36,343 bases of DNA from Chloroflexota bacterium (lineage in GTDB: Bacteria > Chloroflexota > Anaerolineae > Anaerolineales > Villigracilaceae). Positions 7,105 to 16,687 of the stretch are shown here, in pieces (within the stretch, counting starts at the first letter, position 1; each line of letters begins with the position of its first letter). The stretch lies in NCBI GenBank assembly GCA_029782225.1, contig JAKOVF010000130.1:1-36343 (forward strand), in the 5' to 3' direction. The notes below the pieces were generated by a model. It saw only the letters and a list, made by a program, of their open reading frames with translations, was not told where the DNA came from and ran no database searches. A program made the translations under genes and the position numbers.

Positions 7105-10100
7105 TTACTGCATAAGCATCCTCATGAGACGCTGGCGATATGTCTTAGATGGGCTTGTGGCTCGCTGGAACTCGTACTGGTAACGGGCCTCTGGCGTCAA
7201 GCCACGACTCAGGCTTGGATTCAATCGCATGCTATTCCGAAGCCACGCTTCAATGGGCATGGAAAGCGGGACGATCTTGTTGGATTGGGCACGCTCCGAC
7301 AAAATCCCATAGAGTGCTTCTAAGTTTCTGGCAAGTTGCTGCTCCCGTGGAGACAAGTAGGCAGCCACCTCTTGAGGAACGTACACCTTACTAAACTCTT
7401 GACCAGGAAGTTGCTCTAGCATGATCCGTTCCAGCTCATCACGAATCATCGAATCGCGCACCGATGTCGGAATCGTCACAGATCGTATGCGGGTTAGTAA
7501 TTGCGCAACCCTGGTCGGCCAGCTCTTCCTGCTATCAGTGAAAGTCCTGATAAGGCTCAACCACGGCGCAGCGGGACTTGATGTCACCAACACCTCTGGG
7601 AAGTAGCCGGCGCGTCCAATAAGGCCAGGAATCCAGACTGGTTCCACGTATTGGCCAGGTCTGGTGCCTGTTACCAAGGCTCTGATGTTTGTAAGCAAGC
7701 GGCCTAACAGGGGGTCAAGATCGTTAAGCCGACGAGGCTCGCCCCGATCCATTTGCCACAAGGATCGCTGGGTAAGCCATTCAATAAAGCCACGAATTAA
7801 GGGGTTCGTTGTTGAGGCAATATTGGCTGGCAAATCTGGAGTCAGTGCCAAAAACTGGAAGGCATTCTCCGGCATCAATCCCAAGTTGGCAAGGTAGTGC
7901 TCATTACCCTGTTCATCTGTACCCAGATAGATACTCAGCGTGTCACGCAGATAATCCGGAATGAAGGACTGGTTGTTGTACATGTTGCGGTAGAGCCGCA
8001 AGGTTTGGGCCAGCGGTCCGGCGGGACGGTGTGTCAGCTCGTCAACCACAAAGCTGGCCATGCCCTTGTTAAACTTGTAGAACGGAATCAGCCACTTGGC
8101 CAACTCCCGCTCAAACGGCGTGTAATACCGTGGGGCATAACGAACCTGCTCCAAACCGACACGTTCGGCGGCGGCCATTGGCGAGTAGCCTTTGCGGATC
8201 AGGTTCACAAACGGAACCATGCGGTTGGCATTCTCAACGGCACGGGACGTAACTTCACCAATCCGTGCAGGGATAAACCGATGCTCCGGAAGTCCGCCGA
8301 CATTGGCAATCGCCCAAAGTTTCCAGGTCGGTTTTAGGCCACCAGGAATCTCTTTCACCTGCGCCCACCGCCCACGCAGCATATCCTTGAGCGAGCCGTA
8401 TATCTCTGGGGCTTCATCTCGCAGCACGCTTTCCAGCGTTGGGGCATACACATCCTTAACCGTTGTCCCCATACGTTCCACAATACCCCAGGCTGGCGCT
8501 TTCACGCCGTATTGATTGGCAAGCTGATGCAACGCCAACCAGACTTCCTCATCGGTGGGATTTGCCGATAACTCGACCCAGCGACGCAGATTTTCGACAA
8601 GAGCCTTGTCTTTACTGAGCTTGGGCGTAATTCCACCCAACACGCCACCGAGGGTCCGCAATCCCGTCATGAGCGGCCCTTGACCTTTGAGTAGGCCACG
8701 AATCGACTGCATTGCCGAATCTGCCCCACTTTGCATTAGGCTTTGCAACTGGCCTGACAACAAGTTTCCAACGTGGAATTGCGGACGAAGGATGGTGGCA
8801 TAGGTCTTAAACAGGTCGGTGGTCGTTCCGTACCAGTTGGCCAACGTTTCCAAACCTTCGGAACGTCTCGGCAGGCTGGTCTTGCGCAAGAGACTCCTTG
8901 CCGTTTCCTGATTGATATAGAGGTTGTCAAGTACCTGCTTGAGCACTTCCCGTGTTTGCTCTCGCGTAAGGTCGGTGGTGCTAAGCTCCCTCTTGGCGGC
9001 TTCCAAGGCGGAATCGTAAAGCTGCTTGAAGGTTGGCTCGCGCAAGAGACGGGCAACCATCGGAGACGTGGACCCGCTACGGAACGACAGCCGGCGCAGC
9101 AGCGTCCGCAACGACACCGGCGCGTCTTCCGGCTTGAGCTTGATGTCGGCAATGCTTGGAAGGTCGGACGTAATGTTGAAGATCGCTTCCCCGCCACCTT
9201 GCTTTGGTAGTCGCAAGGGAATGACTCCAGGCAATGATGTGCGAATAACGCCTGGATGCATGAGGATTTCGGCCAAGGTGTCTGACGCCGAGGATGTTTG
9301 CGTCCACGAACTGAGCCGGTGGAGAAGGTCAATAGTCGGGTCAGTTGGAAACAATCCAGAGCGCCTTGACAATTCCGTTTGGTCAATGAGGAGCTTTGTT
9401 AGCTGGTCAAGCCGCTTGCGTCCCAGAATCGCTCCGTATGTCTCACCGAGATGTTGTCGGAGCAAGTCGATGTTTCTGGAGGCAAGGTGGGCTTGCGTGG
9501 TCGGATCGAGAATGATAGCCTGCAACATTCCCGTGCCGCCAGGAATGTTGCTGATGCTCCGTTTTCTCATGATGGAAGCGCCAGTGGTCCCAGCTAAAGG
9601 TTGCGACGTAATACCACCACCCATAATCTTGCGGACGGTCCCAGCCAAAAGCCTTGGCCAGTACTCGATAAACTCGTCTGTGAGTGCCGATGGCCTGAGT
9701 CCACGTAGCGCCTCGTCTAAGAGTAGCCTGTCAAGTACGTCTTTGCGGACGTTGGCAAACTCGGCTGCCATCTTGGGATCGTACAGTGTAAAGGCACGCT
9801 GGAGTAGCTGAAGGGACGGGGTGTTCTGGAGTTTTTTCCATGCTGCCTCAGCCGTCTGGCTGGCGCTGGCGAACCGCTTGGAAACCTCAGCAAAGAAGGC
9901 GTCACCGATAATATTGGGGTCGATCTGCGCGGCGTCCGCCAGCGTCTTGGCCGCCGATGTCTTGGCAATCGCGTCGCTGAGAGTGTTGAGTTTTTCAACA
10001 ATCTCGTCTTCACTGGAAGCGCCGGCCACGATGTCCTTGATGAGCTTGTTGACGTTTGGCCGTCCAGTCCTACCCTGCAACTCAGAAACGGCTTGCCTGA

Positions 10101-11772
10101 CCAGTTCCTTGGCAGCACTGAGCTGGTTTTTGGATGGTGACGTAAGGGGCAGTGAGGCAACAACTTGCTCCCAAAAGTCTTTGCCTGTCTTTCCCTTGAA
10201 CTGATTGACCAGCTCGGAAATAACGACATTTTGGCGGAGCGCATCCTTGAGGGTGGTTGGGTCCACGCCTTCCGCCATCATGCGGTTCATAATGACACGC
10301 GCAACATCATCAGCTTCTCCAGAGGCAATATCTGTGCCATACGAGACAGGCTTCAGTGTTGCTGGTGCCTCGTATCCCATCTCTTTAAGTCTTCGGTGAA
10401 AGTCTTCGACCGCCTTCTTGACGTGGGTTTCCCTGACGTTCTGGTAGAGGAGCGACAGATCGCCCAACATGCGGACCTCTGGGCTTGTTGCGCCAAGGGT
10501 TCCAGCCCTAAATAGGCTGTCAACAACAGCAAAGAGAAGAGACCGCCAAGCCTCGCCAAGGGTCCGATCTAAAACGCCAGACGCCAGGATTTTCCACGGC
10601 GGTGCCTGAGTAACTTCTGGGGCTAGGCCCAATAGCCGCCGAACAGGATTTGCTAGACGGCTTTTCATGAAAATGTGGGTGCGAAGAGGCTGGTCCATCA
10701 GCTCTTCGGGGATTTGCGAGAAAATCTTGCCCCAGTCGTAGGAAAAGTAAAGGTCTTCCGGCCCCTTGGCCTTCGCAATGATCTCCGCCAACCGCTCATC
10801 ACCAACTTGCTTGGTAATCGAGTTGATAATCTCACCCACGGCGGATTGCTCAATATCGGTTTTTTTGGCAAGATCACGCAGTAGGTTCTCGGTGATTTCC
10901 GGCTGTCTCTTGGCGATGTACAGCGTTTCCGCCAGTGTCCGTACTGGCTCTTCGATAGACTCGATGGTCTGTCGCAGGTGCCGTGGCGTCGCCAGCATTT
11001 CGGTTGTCCGTCGCATTGGTGAGCGACCAAATCCCTTGGCGGCGTACTCGGCCAACGGAGTAAGCCTCGGAAACCGTTCAAGCAACGGACCGACAGCATG
11101 CTTGAACAATTCCCGACCGGAACGAATCGCTACCTGCTTGGTAAGCGCTTTGGCGCCTTGCTTGCCTAATTGCTGGGCCGCCACTTGGCCCGCCTTGCCG
11201 AGTCCGGCGGTCATATAAGTCAACGGGTCCAGCAAGACCTCTGTGACAATGCCACCAGCAAAATTGCCCCACGTATCCTTGTCAGGATTGGCCAATCCCC
11301 ACTGGCGGGCCAAGTCTCGCCCGCTGATGTTGTCTTTATTGAAGTCGGTGATTCCGAGTGTATCGCTGAACGGAATCCAGTTGAGGAGTCCTCCCAATCC
11401 GCCAAGCACGTCACCCTTGGTAAGTCGTGACAACAGGACACGGACACCACGTCCAGGCTTGTCAATGGCATTGGCAAGATACCCAAGAGAAGACATGCCT
11501 GTACGCAGGGCCAGTTGGCTCAAGGATTTTAGACCTTCCTCAGCCATTGCCTGCTGCTGTCGCTGAGCGGCAAGTTGCTCGTTGAGAGCCTGCATACGCG
11601 CAAGGCGACGCCGGCGCTCATCAGCTATAATGTCGAGGATTGGGGATGGCTCAAGCAGATCGTTTATTTCACTAGCAAGCGGCCCCTCTAGGCCAACCAT
11701 AGAAGCTAGTGACGGGGTAAGATCGACACCGATCCCCATACTAGAGAGCGAGTCAAGGATGTCGTTGCCCAT
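7105..11772 (-). CDS. Giant virion-associated (probably ejected internal) protein
   Basis: 1555 residues, the largest gene here. The N-terminus has a charged coiled-coil stretch (residues 45-80), then Gly/Ala-rich amphipathic segments (about 85-220) of the kind that can insert into membranes, long helical repeats through the middle, and near 1190-1260 the segment RYAPRYYTPFERELAKWL followed by PFYKFNKG. I associate this last pattern with very large phage virion proteins. Podoviruses commonly encode such giants at the end of their tail gene block (T7 gp16 is 1318 residues); they are packaged in the head and ejected to form a channel through the envelope. That role fits the position. There is no clear ribosome site: the ATG follows the upstream gene's TAA by 11 bases, so it probably depends on reinitiation. 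I saw no convincing peptidoglycan-hydrolase motif. Confidence 0.72.
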   Translation of the reverse strand: MGNDILDSLSSMGIGVDLTPSLASMVGLEGPLASEINDLLEPSPILDIIADERRRRLARMQALNEQLAAQRQQQAMAEEGLKSLSQLALRTGMSSLGYLANAIDKPGRGVRVLLSRLTKGDVLGGLGGLLNWIPFSDTLGITDFNKDNISGRDLARQWGLANPDKDTWGNFAGGIVTEVLLDPLTYMTAGLGKAGQVAAQQLGKQGAKALTKQVAIRSGRELFKHAVGPLLERFPRLTPLAEYAAKGFGRSPMRRTTEMLATPRHLRQTIESIEEPVRTLAETLYIAKRQPEITENLLRDLAKKTDIEQSAVGEIINSITKQVGDERLAEIIAKAKGPEDLYFSYDWGKIFSQIPEELMDQPLRTHIFMKSRLANPVRRLLGLAPEVTQAPPWKILASGVLDRTLGEAWRSLLFAVVDSLFRAGTLGATSPEVRMLGDLSLLYQNVRETHVKKAVEDFHRRLKEMGYEAPATLKPVSYGTDIASGEADDVARVIMNRMMAEGVDPTTLKDALRQNVVISELVNQFKGKTGKDFWEQVVASLPLTSPSKNQLSAAKELVRQAVSELQGRTGRPNVNKLIKDIVAGASSEDEIVEKLNTLSDAIAKTSAAKTLADAAQIDPNIIGDAFFAEVSKRFASASQTAEAAWKKLQNTPSLQLLQRAFTLYDPKMAAEFANVRKDVLDRLLLDEALRGLRPSALTDEFIEYWPRLLAGTVRKIMGGGITSQPLAGTTGASIMRKRSISNIPGGTGMLQAIILDPTTQAHLASRNIDLLRQHLGETYGAILGRKRLDQLTKLLIDQTELSRRSGLFPTDPTIDLLHRLSSWTQTSSASDTLAEILMHPGVIRTSLPGVIPLRLPKQGGGEAIFNITSDLPSIADIKLKPEDAPVSLRTLLRRLSFRSGSTSPMVARLLREPTFKQLYDSALEAAKRELSTTDLTREQTREVLKQVLDNLYINQETARSLLRKTSLPRRSEGLETLANWYGTTTDLFKTYATILRPQFHVGNLLSGQLQSLMQSGADSAMQSIRGLLKGQGPLMTGLRTLGGVLGGITPKLSKDKALVENLRRWVELSANPTDEEVWLALHQLANQYGVKAPAWGIVERMGTTVKDVYAPTLESVLRDEAPEIYGSLKDMLRGRWAQVKEIPGGLKPTWKLWAIANVGGLPEHRFIPARIGEVTSRAVENANRMVPFVNLIRKGYSPMAAAERVGLEQVRYAPRYYTPFERELAKWLIPFYKFNKGMASFVVDELTHRPAGPLAQTLRLYRNMYNNQSFIPDYLRDTLSIYLGTDEQGNEHYLANLGLMPENAFQFLALTPDLPANIASTTNPLIRGFIEWLTQRSLWQMDRGEPRRLNDLDPLLGRLLTNIRALVTGTRPGQYVEPVWIPGLIGRAGYFPEVLVTSSPAAPWLSLIRTFTDSRKSWPTRVAQLLTRIRSVTIPTSVRDSMIRDELERIMLEQLPGQEFSKVYVPQEVAAYLSPREQQLARNLEALYGILSERAQSNKIVPLSMPIEAWLRNSMRLNPSLSRGLTPEARYQYEFQRATSPSKTYRQRLMRMLMQ

Positions 11773-11783
11773 GGATATTGCAA

Positions 11784-13073
11784 TTACTGGTTCAGGGTGC
11801 TGTTGAAGAGAGCTTGAGTGGCACTCAGTAACGATTGGACGTAGCTGTTGATGGCTTGTTCCCTCTGCTCATCTGACAACTGAGGATTGGCGGCCAGTTG
11901 TTGAATGTAGGTTGTGAGGCTATTCAAGAGGATGTTCCTCAACTCGTCTGCCGACTGTGACGCCATCTGCTCGGCAAGAGTCTTGTTGCTGGCTTCCTTG
12001 GCCGCAATCAGCTTTTCGACAGTCTGTGCCTGTTGTTCAGCCATGATCTTTTTGCCAGCCAGCTCGGACATGGCTTGCGTCTGTGTCCCCAGTAGTTGGT
12101 TCTGGGATTTCTGGCGCTCCACATCGAGCTGCGCTTGCCCATACTCTCGCATTCCTTGGGCGGCCAGAGCCTTCTGGAGTGCATCAGCAAGAGAGGCTTG
12201 GAATGCAGCAGAACGAGCGGCATCATTCTGGTAGGAAGACATCAGTTGCCCCCACTGGTTTGCGGCTGCCGATAACGGGATGCCGCTTTGGATGGCCGCC
12301 TTGAATTGCTGTAACTCAGGCTGATTGTACCTATCGTTAACAAAGGCTGCAACCAACTCAAATGGCAATCCATGCTTTGCGGCAATTACCTGGAGACGGC
12401 GCAGGTTCCAGGCATTTTCACGAAAGCGTCGTTCGGCCTCACCAGGAAGCAGCTCAACAGGTTGTGGCGGGCGGGTTTGTGCCGGAAGGTTGCCGGTGAC
12501 GGAAGCGGTAACGGGTTGCCCGTCTTGCCCAGGAAGCGTTGCGGTGACTTGTTGCTGAAGCATCTGGCCAAAGTCGGGGCGCATTCCCTGTCGAGCTAGA
12601 TCATTTTTCGGCGGTGCGGCCATATTAGCATCTCCTTGTTGTTGCTGTGCCTTCCCTGGATTCAAAATTGCCCCCTGCTCCTGGTTGCGCCGGCCCATCA
12701 TCTTATTCATGAATTGCTCGACCGGAGACGGGGGAGCACTATTGGCAACGATCTGATTTACAATCTGCTGCTCGGCTGCTTGATTTGCGATTACAGGATT
12801 TGGTGCAGCCTGATTTGCGATTACAGGATTTGGTGCAGCTTGATTTGCGATACGCAGATCAACAAGTCCTTGCTCGTTGAATATTGGCGGCAACAATGGC
12901 TGTTGTTGCGGCTTAGACTGTTCTTTAAGTTGCCGCTCAATTTCGTCGGCCAACGCTTGGATTATTTGCTCTTCTTCCTCTGGGGAAACCAGTTTAACTG
13001 GCGGCTTGCTGGATTGATTCTTAGGAACCGGTACAGGAACACTGACTGGTAACAGCGGAACATTGAATCCCAT
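11784..13073 (-). CDS. Gln/Pro-rich coiled-coil virion protein
   Basis: 429 residues. The ATG at 13073 is chosen for its CGGAG site; an upstream TTG-type start has none. The N-terminus is Pro/Val-rich (VPVPVPKNQ), followed by a glutamine-rich charged helix, a tandem decapeptide repeat (ANQAAPNPVI, twice, plus a partial copy), more low-complexity Gln/Ala, and a long C-terminal helical region (about 230-425) with heptad-like character. There is no enzymatic motif. It lies in a run of structural genes immediately before the giant protein, with 10 bases between the two. A podoviral internal or tail-associated protein is the natural inference, by analogy with the T7 gp14-gp15-gp16 set; family membership is not established. 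Confidence 0.65.
   Translation of the reverse strand: MGFNVPLLPVSVPVPVPKNQSSKPPVKLVSPEEEEQIIQALADEIERQLKEQSKPQQQPLLPPIFNEQGLVDLRIANQAAPNPVIANQAAPNPVIANQAAEQQIVNQIVANSAPPSPVEQFMNKMMGRRNQEQGAILNPGKAQQQQGDANMAAPPKNDLARQGMRPDFGQMLQQQVTATLPGQDGQPVTASVTGNLPAQTRPPQPVELLPGEAERRFRENAWNLRRLQVIAAKHGLPFELVAAFVNDRYNQPELQQFKAAIQSGIPLSAAANQWGQLMSSYQNDAARSAAFQASLADALQKALAAQGMREYGQAQLDVERQKSQNQLLGTQTQAMSELAGKKIMAEQQAQTVEKLIAAKEASNKTLAEQMASQSADELRNILLNSLTTYIQQLAANPQLSDEQREQAINSYVQSLLSATQALFNSTLNQ
12781..12850. repeat. 30-bp tandem repeat inside a virion gene
   Basis: Two adjacent 30-base copies (12781-12810 and 12811-12840) differ only at the last base, with the first 10 bases of a third copy at 12841-12850. 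The unit is a whole number of codons and encodes ANQAAPNPVI, so copy-number change keeps the frame. It encodes a flexible linker. Confidence 0.9.
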
Positions 13074-13087
13074 CTTTATTCTCCGTC

Positions 13088-13420
13088 TCACACGTTGAAC
13101 AGGTTCTTGGTCGAGTAAATCTTGGAGGACGTTGTGTTGGACAACAGGTCATCAAGGAATCGAAGGATGTCACCCTGCTGTGTCAGCCATAATCTTTGTG
13201 CGCCTAGCAACGAGTCTTGTGTGTTGCCGATTGCCCCAAGGTAGGCTTGCACGGCACGTTCCCACTGGTCTTGTGCCGTCTGGCCGGTTTTGATTGCTTG
13301 CTTGGCGGCTTCCAGTCCACGCCCCGCCATAGCAAACGGTGAGCGTGGCGTAACGTAGGCTGGCCGGACACTGTTCAGATAGTCGGCCAGAAAACGGCTG
13401 CGCAATTGTTCCTCAAGCAT
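13088..13420 (-). CDS. Small helical structural protein
   Basis: 110 residues from ATG 13420, with AGGG about 7 bases upstream. Mostly alpha-helical (residues 1-20 and 32-95), with a central QTAQDQWERAVQAYL helix and a C-terminus ending TKNLFNV. No family recognised. It is tightly packed between two structural genes (12 bases to the upstream gene, 14 to the next), so it is probably a virion component or a chaperone for the neighbouring internal proteins. Its size and helical content resemble small internal head proteins, but there is no sequence motif to confirm that. Confidence 0.6.
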   Translation of the reverse strand: MLEEQLRSRFLADYLNSVRPAYVTPRSPFAMAGRGLEAAKQAIKTGQTAQDQWERAVQAYLGAIGNTQDSLLGAQRLWLTQQGDILRFLDDLLSNTTSSKIYSTKNLFNV

Positions 13421-13432
13421 TGCTTCACCCTA

Positions 13433-14668
13433 TTACCAAGAGAATACTGATTTTTGGTTGCCTTTCAGCCACGGAACGAGGGTGTCGGTGGCTTTGCTGA
13501 TGTACTGATCCCAGTAGCGATTCCAGATGGGAGACTTGTTTTGTTGCTGTGTGGATTGTGTCGATTGACTTTCTGGGGTCTGGTTTTGTTCGCTACTCGA
13601 CGATGGATTGAAAAGCGGTGCGATTGGTTTTGCGCTCATGCCAAAGAGCGGAGAAATGATGCTGGCGCCACCGCTTTGTGGCGTAGCTTGCTTGGCAATA
13701 TTGGCAAATAGCTGGTCAACATACTTGTTGACTGCATCATTCTGGTTTGGGTTGTAATACGTAAACCCAGCACTACTTCCAGCTTGATTGACCAAAGGAA
13801 TGTTCCCCTGGAATGGGATTCCCCGTTCTGCAAGACCGATCCTAGTTGATTGCCCAGGGTCAAAAGTAAAGCGAATCTTGCTTACGTTTCCTTGACCTGC
13901 TTCGGTGTTAAATGCGCCTTCACCTTCAGAGCCTTCTGACGGTTGACTTGGTGGTGAAGGATTACTTGGCTCTGATGGTGTACCCGAATCTGCTGGCTGT
14001 TCTGGAGACGTATTGTAGCTGTCAATTATCTCTTGTACTTTGGTTTTGAGGATTTCTGCGGCTCCTGGCGGTAACACAATGCTATTTCCTGGCAGATGGG
14101 CATATCTGGTAATAGCGTCTTCGTATGGTTTCAACTCTCCAGGCGTCATCTGCATTGCCTGTTTGACCGGAATCCCAAACACGTCACGCATGGTGGCGAG
14201 AATGCTCGGCAACGGCGTGTAGGTATCGCTTACGTGGGAGGGTTTTATGTATGGATGCAGATTTAGGATATTTGTCCATAACATTTCGTAGTCGTCTGTA
14301 GGCGGCAGATTGTATGCGACATCATGTGTTATCTGATTGAAGGGACGCTCTGCCTCTGGGACACTTTGCGGCACGTAACCTTGTGCAGGCTTGAGCTTGA
14401 TGCTTCCGAGGTTCTTGGACTTAAGAACCTGGTGGACCCAAAGTGGCAGGGAATAAGACTGGCCAAGAAAATACTGATCTAGAAACTTCTTTTGTCTCTC
14501 CGGTAAACCATTGGGAAAACCAAACTCCACCCATTCTTCGATGGTGGCATAATCATTGGCTCGGTCTTGGATTGCCTTGTAGGTTACTGTAACAGGAAAC
14601 TCTGAGCCATCCGGCAGTTTGACATCAATCGGATTGGCATACTTGTACTGGTAGGTCCTGTAAGCCAT
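13433..14668 (-). CDS. Unknown virion protein with Pro/Ser-rich linker
   Basis: 411 residues, ATG at 14668 preceded by AAGGA. The N-terminal 215 residues look globular with many aromatics (MAYRTYQYKYANP, a conserved-looking LPLWVHQVL segment). Residues about 222-252 form a Pro/Ser/Glu linker (SEPSNPSPPSQPSEG). A Gly/Asn-rich middle and a Ser/Gln/Thr-rich tail follow, ending WLKGNQKSVFSW. Domain-linker-domain architecture with low-complexity tails is common among phage internal or tail proteins. No enzyme motif is seen. It lies mid-operon among structural genes; a specific function cannot be given. Confidence 0.65.
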   Translation of the reverse strand: MAYRTYQYKYANPIDVKLPDGSEFPVTVTYKAIQDRANDYATIEEWVEFGFPNGLPERQKKFLDQYFLGQSYSLPLWVHQVLKSKNLGSIKLKPAQGYVPQSVPEAERPFNQITHDVAYNLPPTDDYEMLWTNILNLHPYIKPSHVSDTYTPLPSILATMRDVFGIPVKQAMQMTPGELKPYEDAITRYAHLPGNSIVLPPGAAEILKTKVQEIIDSYNTSPEQPADSGTPSEPSNPSPPSQPSEGSEGEGAFNTEAGQGNVSKIRFTFDPGQSTRIGLAERGIPFQGNIPLVNQAGSSAGFTYYNPNQNDAVNKYVDQLFANIAKQATPQSGGASIISPLFGMSAKPIAPLFNPSSSSEQNQTPESQSTQSTQQQNKSPIWNRYWDQYISKATDTLVPWLKGNQKSVFSW

Positions 14669-14690
14669 ATTACATTCCTTCTCAACGTGC

Positions 14691-15848
14691 TTACCTGATG
14701 ATTGCCGACGTTAACCCAAACCGTGACAGGAATGACTCCAACGGTTTGCGTTGCTGTGTCACCGTTGTTGAGGCGGGTGTCGGATTCGCGTTAAACAGCG
14801 TATTTCCTTGCTGAGTTTGCGGTTGGCTTGGCGGGGTGGAAACACGCGGATAGAACTGTCCCGAAACATTAACCGGCGCACCGCCTAAAGCACTTGACGT
14901 GTTGCTGCTATTGTTTGCCAATTCTGGATAGGCAGAATCCAAATCAGCAAACAACTGTGACGAGTCTTGTGGGGTAAAGAGCTGCTGGGCAGGTTGGGCG
15001 GTAAGGCTTTCGGCCATTTTCCGAATGGCCGTCTCAAGCTGTGCCCGCGCTAGAGCCTCTTCCGGTTTTGCATAAACACGGGTGAGCTTGGATTTTGTTC
15101 CTGAGCTAAACCTTGTGGCCTCACTGGGATTGACGTAGCGTCCACCTTGAGCTAGGGCCGCTTGTTGTCGCTCCAGATCATAGGCCCGCGCAAGGCTGGG
15201 GCTGGAATCGGCATAAGACGGAGCCTTTAATTCCAATCCCGTGAATCGGCTAGTAGCCCGTCCAGCCTGGTCTCCGTACATCCTCATGGCCGTGTACGGA
15301 GAAACTGGAACCGCTCCCCCTTGCCTTCGACTTGCAACATTTGTCCTGTCAAGGATGGCCCCGCCGTCTGGAGCGTAGCCGACCAGTCGCTCCCCATACA
15401 CCGGCTGGTACGGGTTTTGGCCGCTCCCGTGCAAAATGTAGTCGCCGCTGGCTGTCCGTGTGACTGTGTACGGGGATGCAGATGTCATGTCTGCATAGGG
15501 CACGCGGTAGGTGCTGTCAGCCTTGTACGTTGTTCTGACGAGCTTTCCTTCCGGCGGCAAGGCGACATCATTGATAATTGATTCAATAGCTGAAGTCACA
15601 GCATTAAGCTGGGCTTTGTCGGCAGACCGTTTTGGAGACCAGTCTGCCGATTTGCCCAAGATTGATTTGGCGACCGTGGAAATGGCCTGGTCCAGCTCTT
15701 TTCCAAGCTCACCGCGAGACTTGCGTGACGACCTAGAACCGCCCGCTGATCCAATACCGCCAGATGATCGCGACACACTGGAACCGGCAGAACCATAAGA
15801 CGAAGAAGTTGGGCTGTAGCCCCAGCTCATTAAATCAGAATACGCCAT
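14691..15848 (-). CDS. Unknown Ser/Gly-rich virion protein
   Basis: 385 residues, ATG at 15848 with CGGAGGA upstream. Residues 10-45 are a Ser/Gly/Arg tract (SSYGSAGSSVSRSSGG), followed by a helix, then a beta-rich portion (residues 95-175) containing DYILHGSGQNPYQPVYGER, and a Gln/Thr/Pro-rich C-terminus. No recognisable family. The N-terminal basic/serine-rich segment could contact DNA or a membrane. It is encoded in the row of structural genes between the nozzle and the giant protein and may belong to the same internal or ejected complex; that is inference from order. Confidence 0.63.
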   Translation of the reverse strand: MAYSDLMSWGYSPTSSSYGSAGSSVSRSSGGIGSAGGSRSSRKSRGELGKELDQAISTVAKSILGKSADWSPKRSADKAQLNAVTSAIESIINDVALPPEGKLVRTTYKADSTYRVPYADMTSASPYTVTRTASGDYILHGSGQNPYQPVYGERLVGYAPDGGAILDRTNVASRRQGGAVPVSPYTAMRMYGDQAGRATSRFTGLELKAPSYADSSPSLARAYDLERQQAALAQGGRYVNPSEATRFSSGTKSKLTRVYAKPEEALARAQLETAIRKMAESLTAQPAQQLFTPQDSSQLFADLDSAYPELANNSSNTSSALGGAPVNVSGQFYPRVSTPPSQPQTQQGNTLFNANPTPASTTVTQQRKPLESFLSRFGLTSAIIR

Positions 15849-15866
15849 GACATCCTCCGATCATGC

Positions 15867-16685
15867 CTACACGTTCATAAGCCATTCAGCAAGCTGTTGC
15901 TGGGCAAGGTAGTCGCGGTACCGCCCAGAGAGGAAATCCAGTAGGTTGCTTGTCGCTTGATTGGCAAGGCTGCGGGCAGAAAGAAGCGACTGGAGGTTTT
16001 GATTGATATTGTTCGCCCATAATCCTGCCTTGTCACCGCTTGAGCCAATCGTATCGACGGTCGCGTTCTGCGCCGGCGTAAAGCCAGAAATCCTGCTTTG
16101 TGGCTGCGTCGGCATGACGCCAAACAGGGGGGCAGAGCCTAGTCCAAACAGTCCGCCACTGGCACCGCCACTGGAACCGCCAAAGAGTCGCGGCAACACA
16201 TTGAGAACACTCCCCAGTGCAGAGTTGGCGCCAGAAGCGATGTTCTGGGCGGCCCCAAGGGTAGCATCCCTGTTAGCACGTTGCACCTGAAGGCTGCGAA
16301 GGGCAACGTCATAGTTGCGCCTCATTGCCTCAGTGTCAAGCCCAAGCCTGCCGCGATCAATCTCTCCCTTTTGAGCCAACCCCAACAAGCCCTGTGCATT
16401 GGCAAGGATTCCCAGCAGCTTTGTCGCTGCCGCATTTTCGAGTAACGCTTGCCCTTCCGCCCGCGCTCGACTCGCCAAAGCCATCGACAGCAACGGATCA
16501 TTCATATTATTTCCTCCTTGATTTCCCCATGACATGCGAGATAAACCAGAGCCTCCAGATACACCTAACGGCATAAATGGCTGCAATGCTGTCGGCTGAA
16601 ATATTGTTGTCGGCCTACCAAGGATTGTTTTCAGTGCCGCACTTGGCGAACCAAGCCCAGCAGTCAGTGCTGGAATTGCTATCAT
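15867..16685 (-). CDS. Helical virion protein with hydrophobic Gly/Ala stretches
   Basis: 272 residues from ATG 16685, two bases past the upstream stop, with a GGGTGGGGG ribosome-like run inside the end of that upstream gene. It begins with a hydrophobic segment (MIAIPALTAGLGSPSAAL). Residues about 70-150 form a long Ala/Leu/Gln/Arg helix, 155-195 are a Gly/Ser-rich hydrophobic stretch (LPRLFGGSSGG), and the C-terminus is helical. Long amphipathic helix plus Gly-rich hydrophobic tract recalls small ejection proteins such as T7 gp14, which inserts in the outer membrane. The similarity is in character, not in a proven motif. A longer version from a TTG at 16712 is possible but lacks a ribosome site. 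Confidence 0.6.
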   Translation of the reverse strand: MIAIPALTAGLGSPSAALKTILGRPTTIFQPTALQPFMPLGVSGGSGLSRMSWGNQGGNNMNDPLLSMALASRARAEGQALLENAAATKLLGILANAQGLLGLAQKGEIDRGRLGLDTEAMRRNYDVALRSLQVQRANRDATLGAAQNIASGANSALGSVLNVLPRLFGGSSGGASGGLFGLGSAPLFGVMPTQPQSRISGFTPAQNATVDTIGSSGDKAGLWANNINQNLQSLLSARSLANQATSNLLDFLSGRYRDYLAQQQLAEWLMNV

Positions 16686-16687
16686 GA

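Noticed and set aside
9026..9811. 261-codon plus-strand frame inside the giant virion gene
   Set aside because: Antisense to one continuous 1555-codon gene, no upstream signals, and Arg/Ser-rich composition typical of shadow frames.
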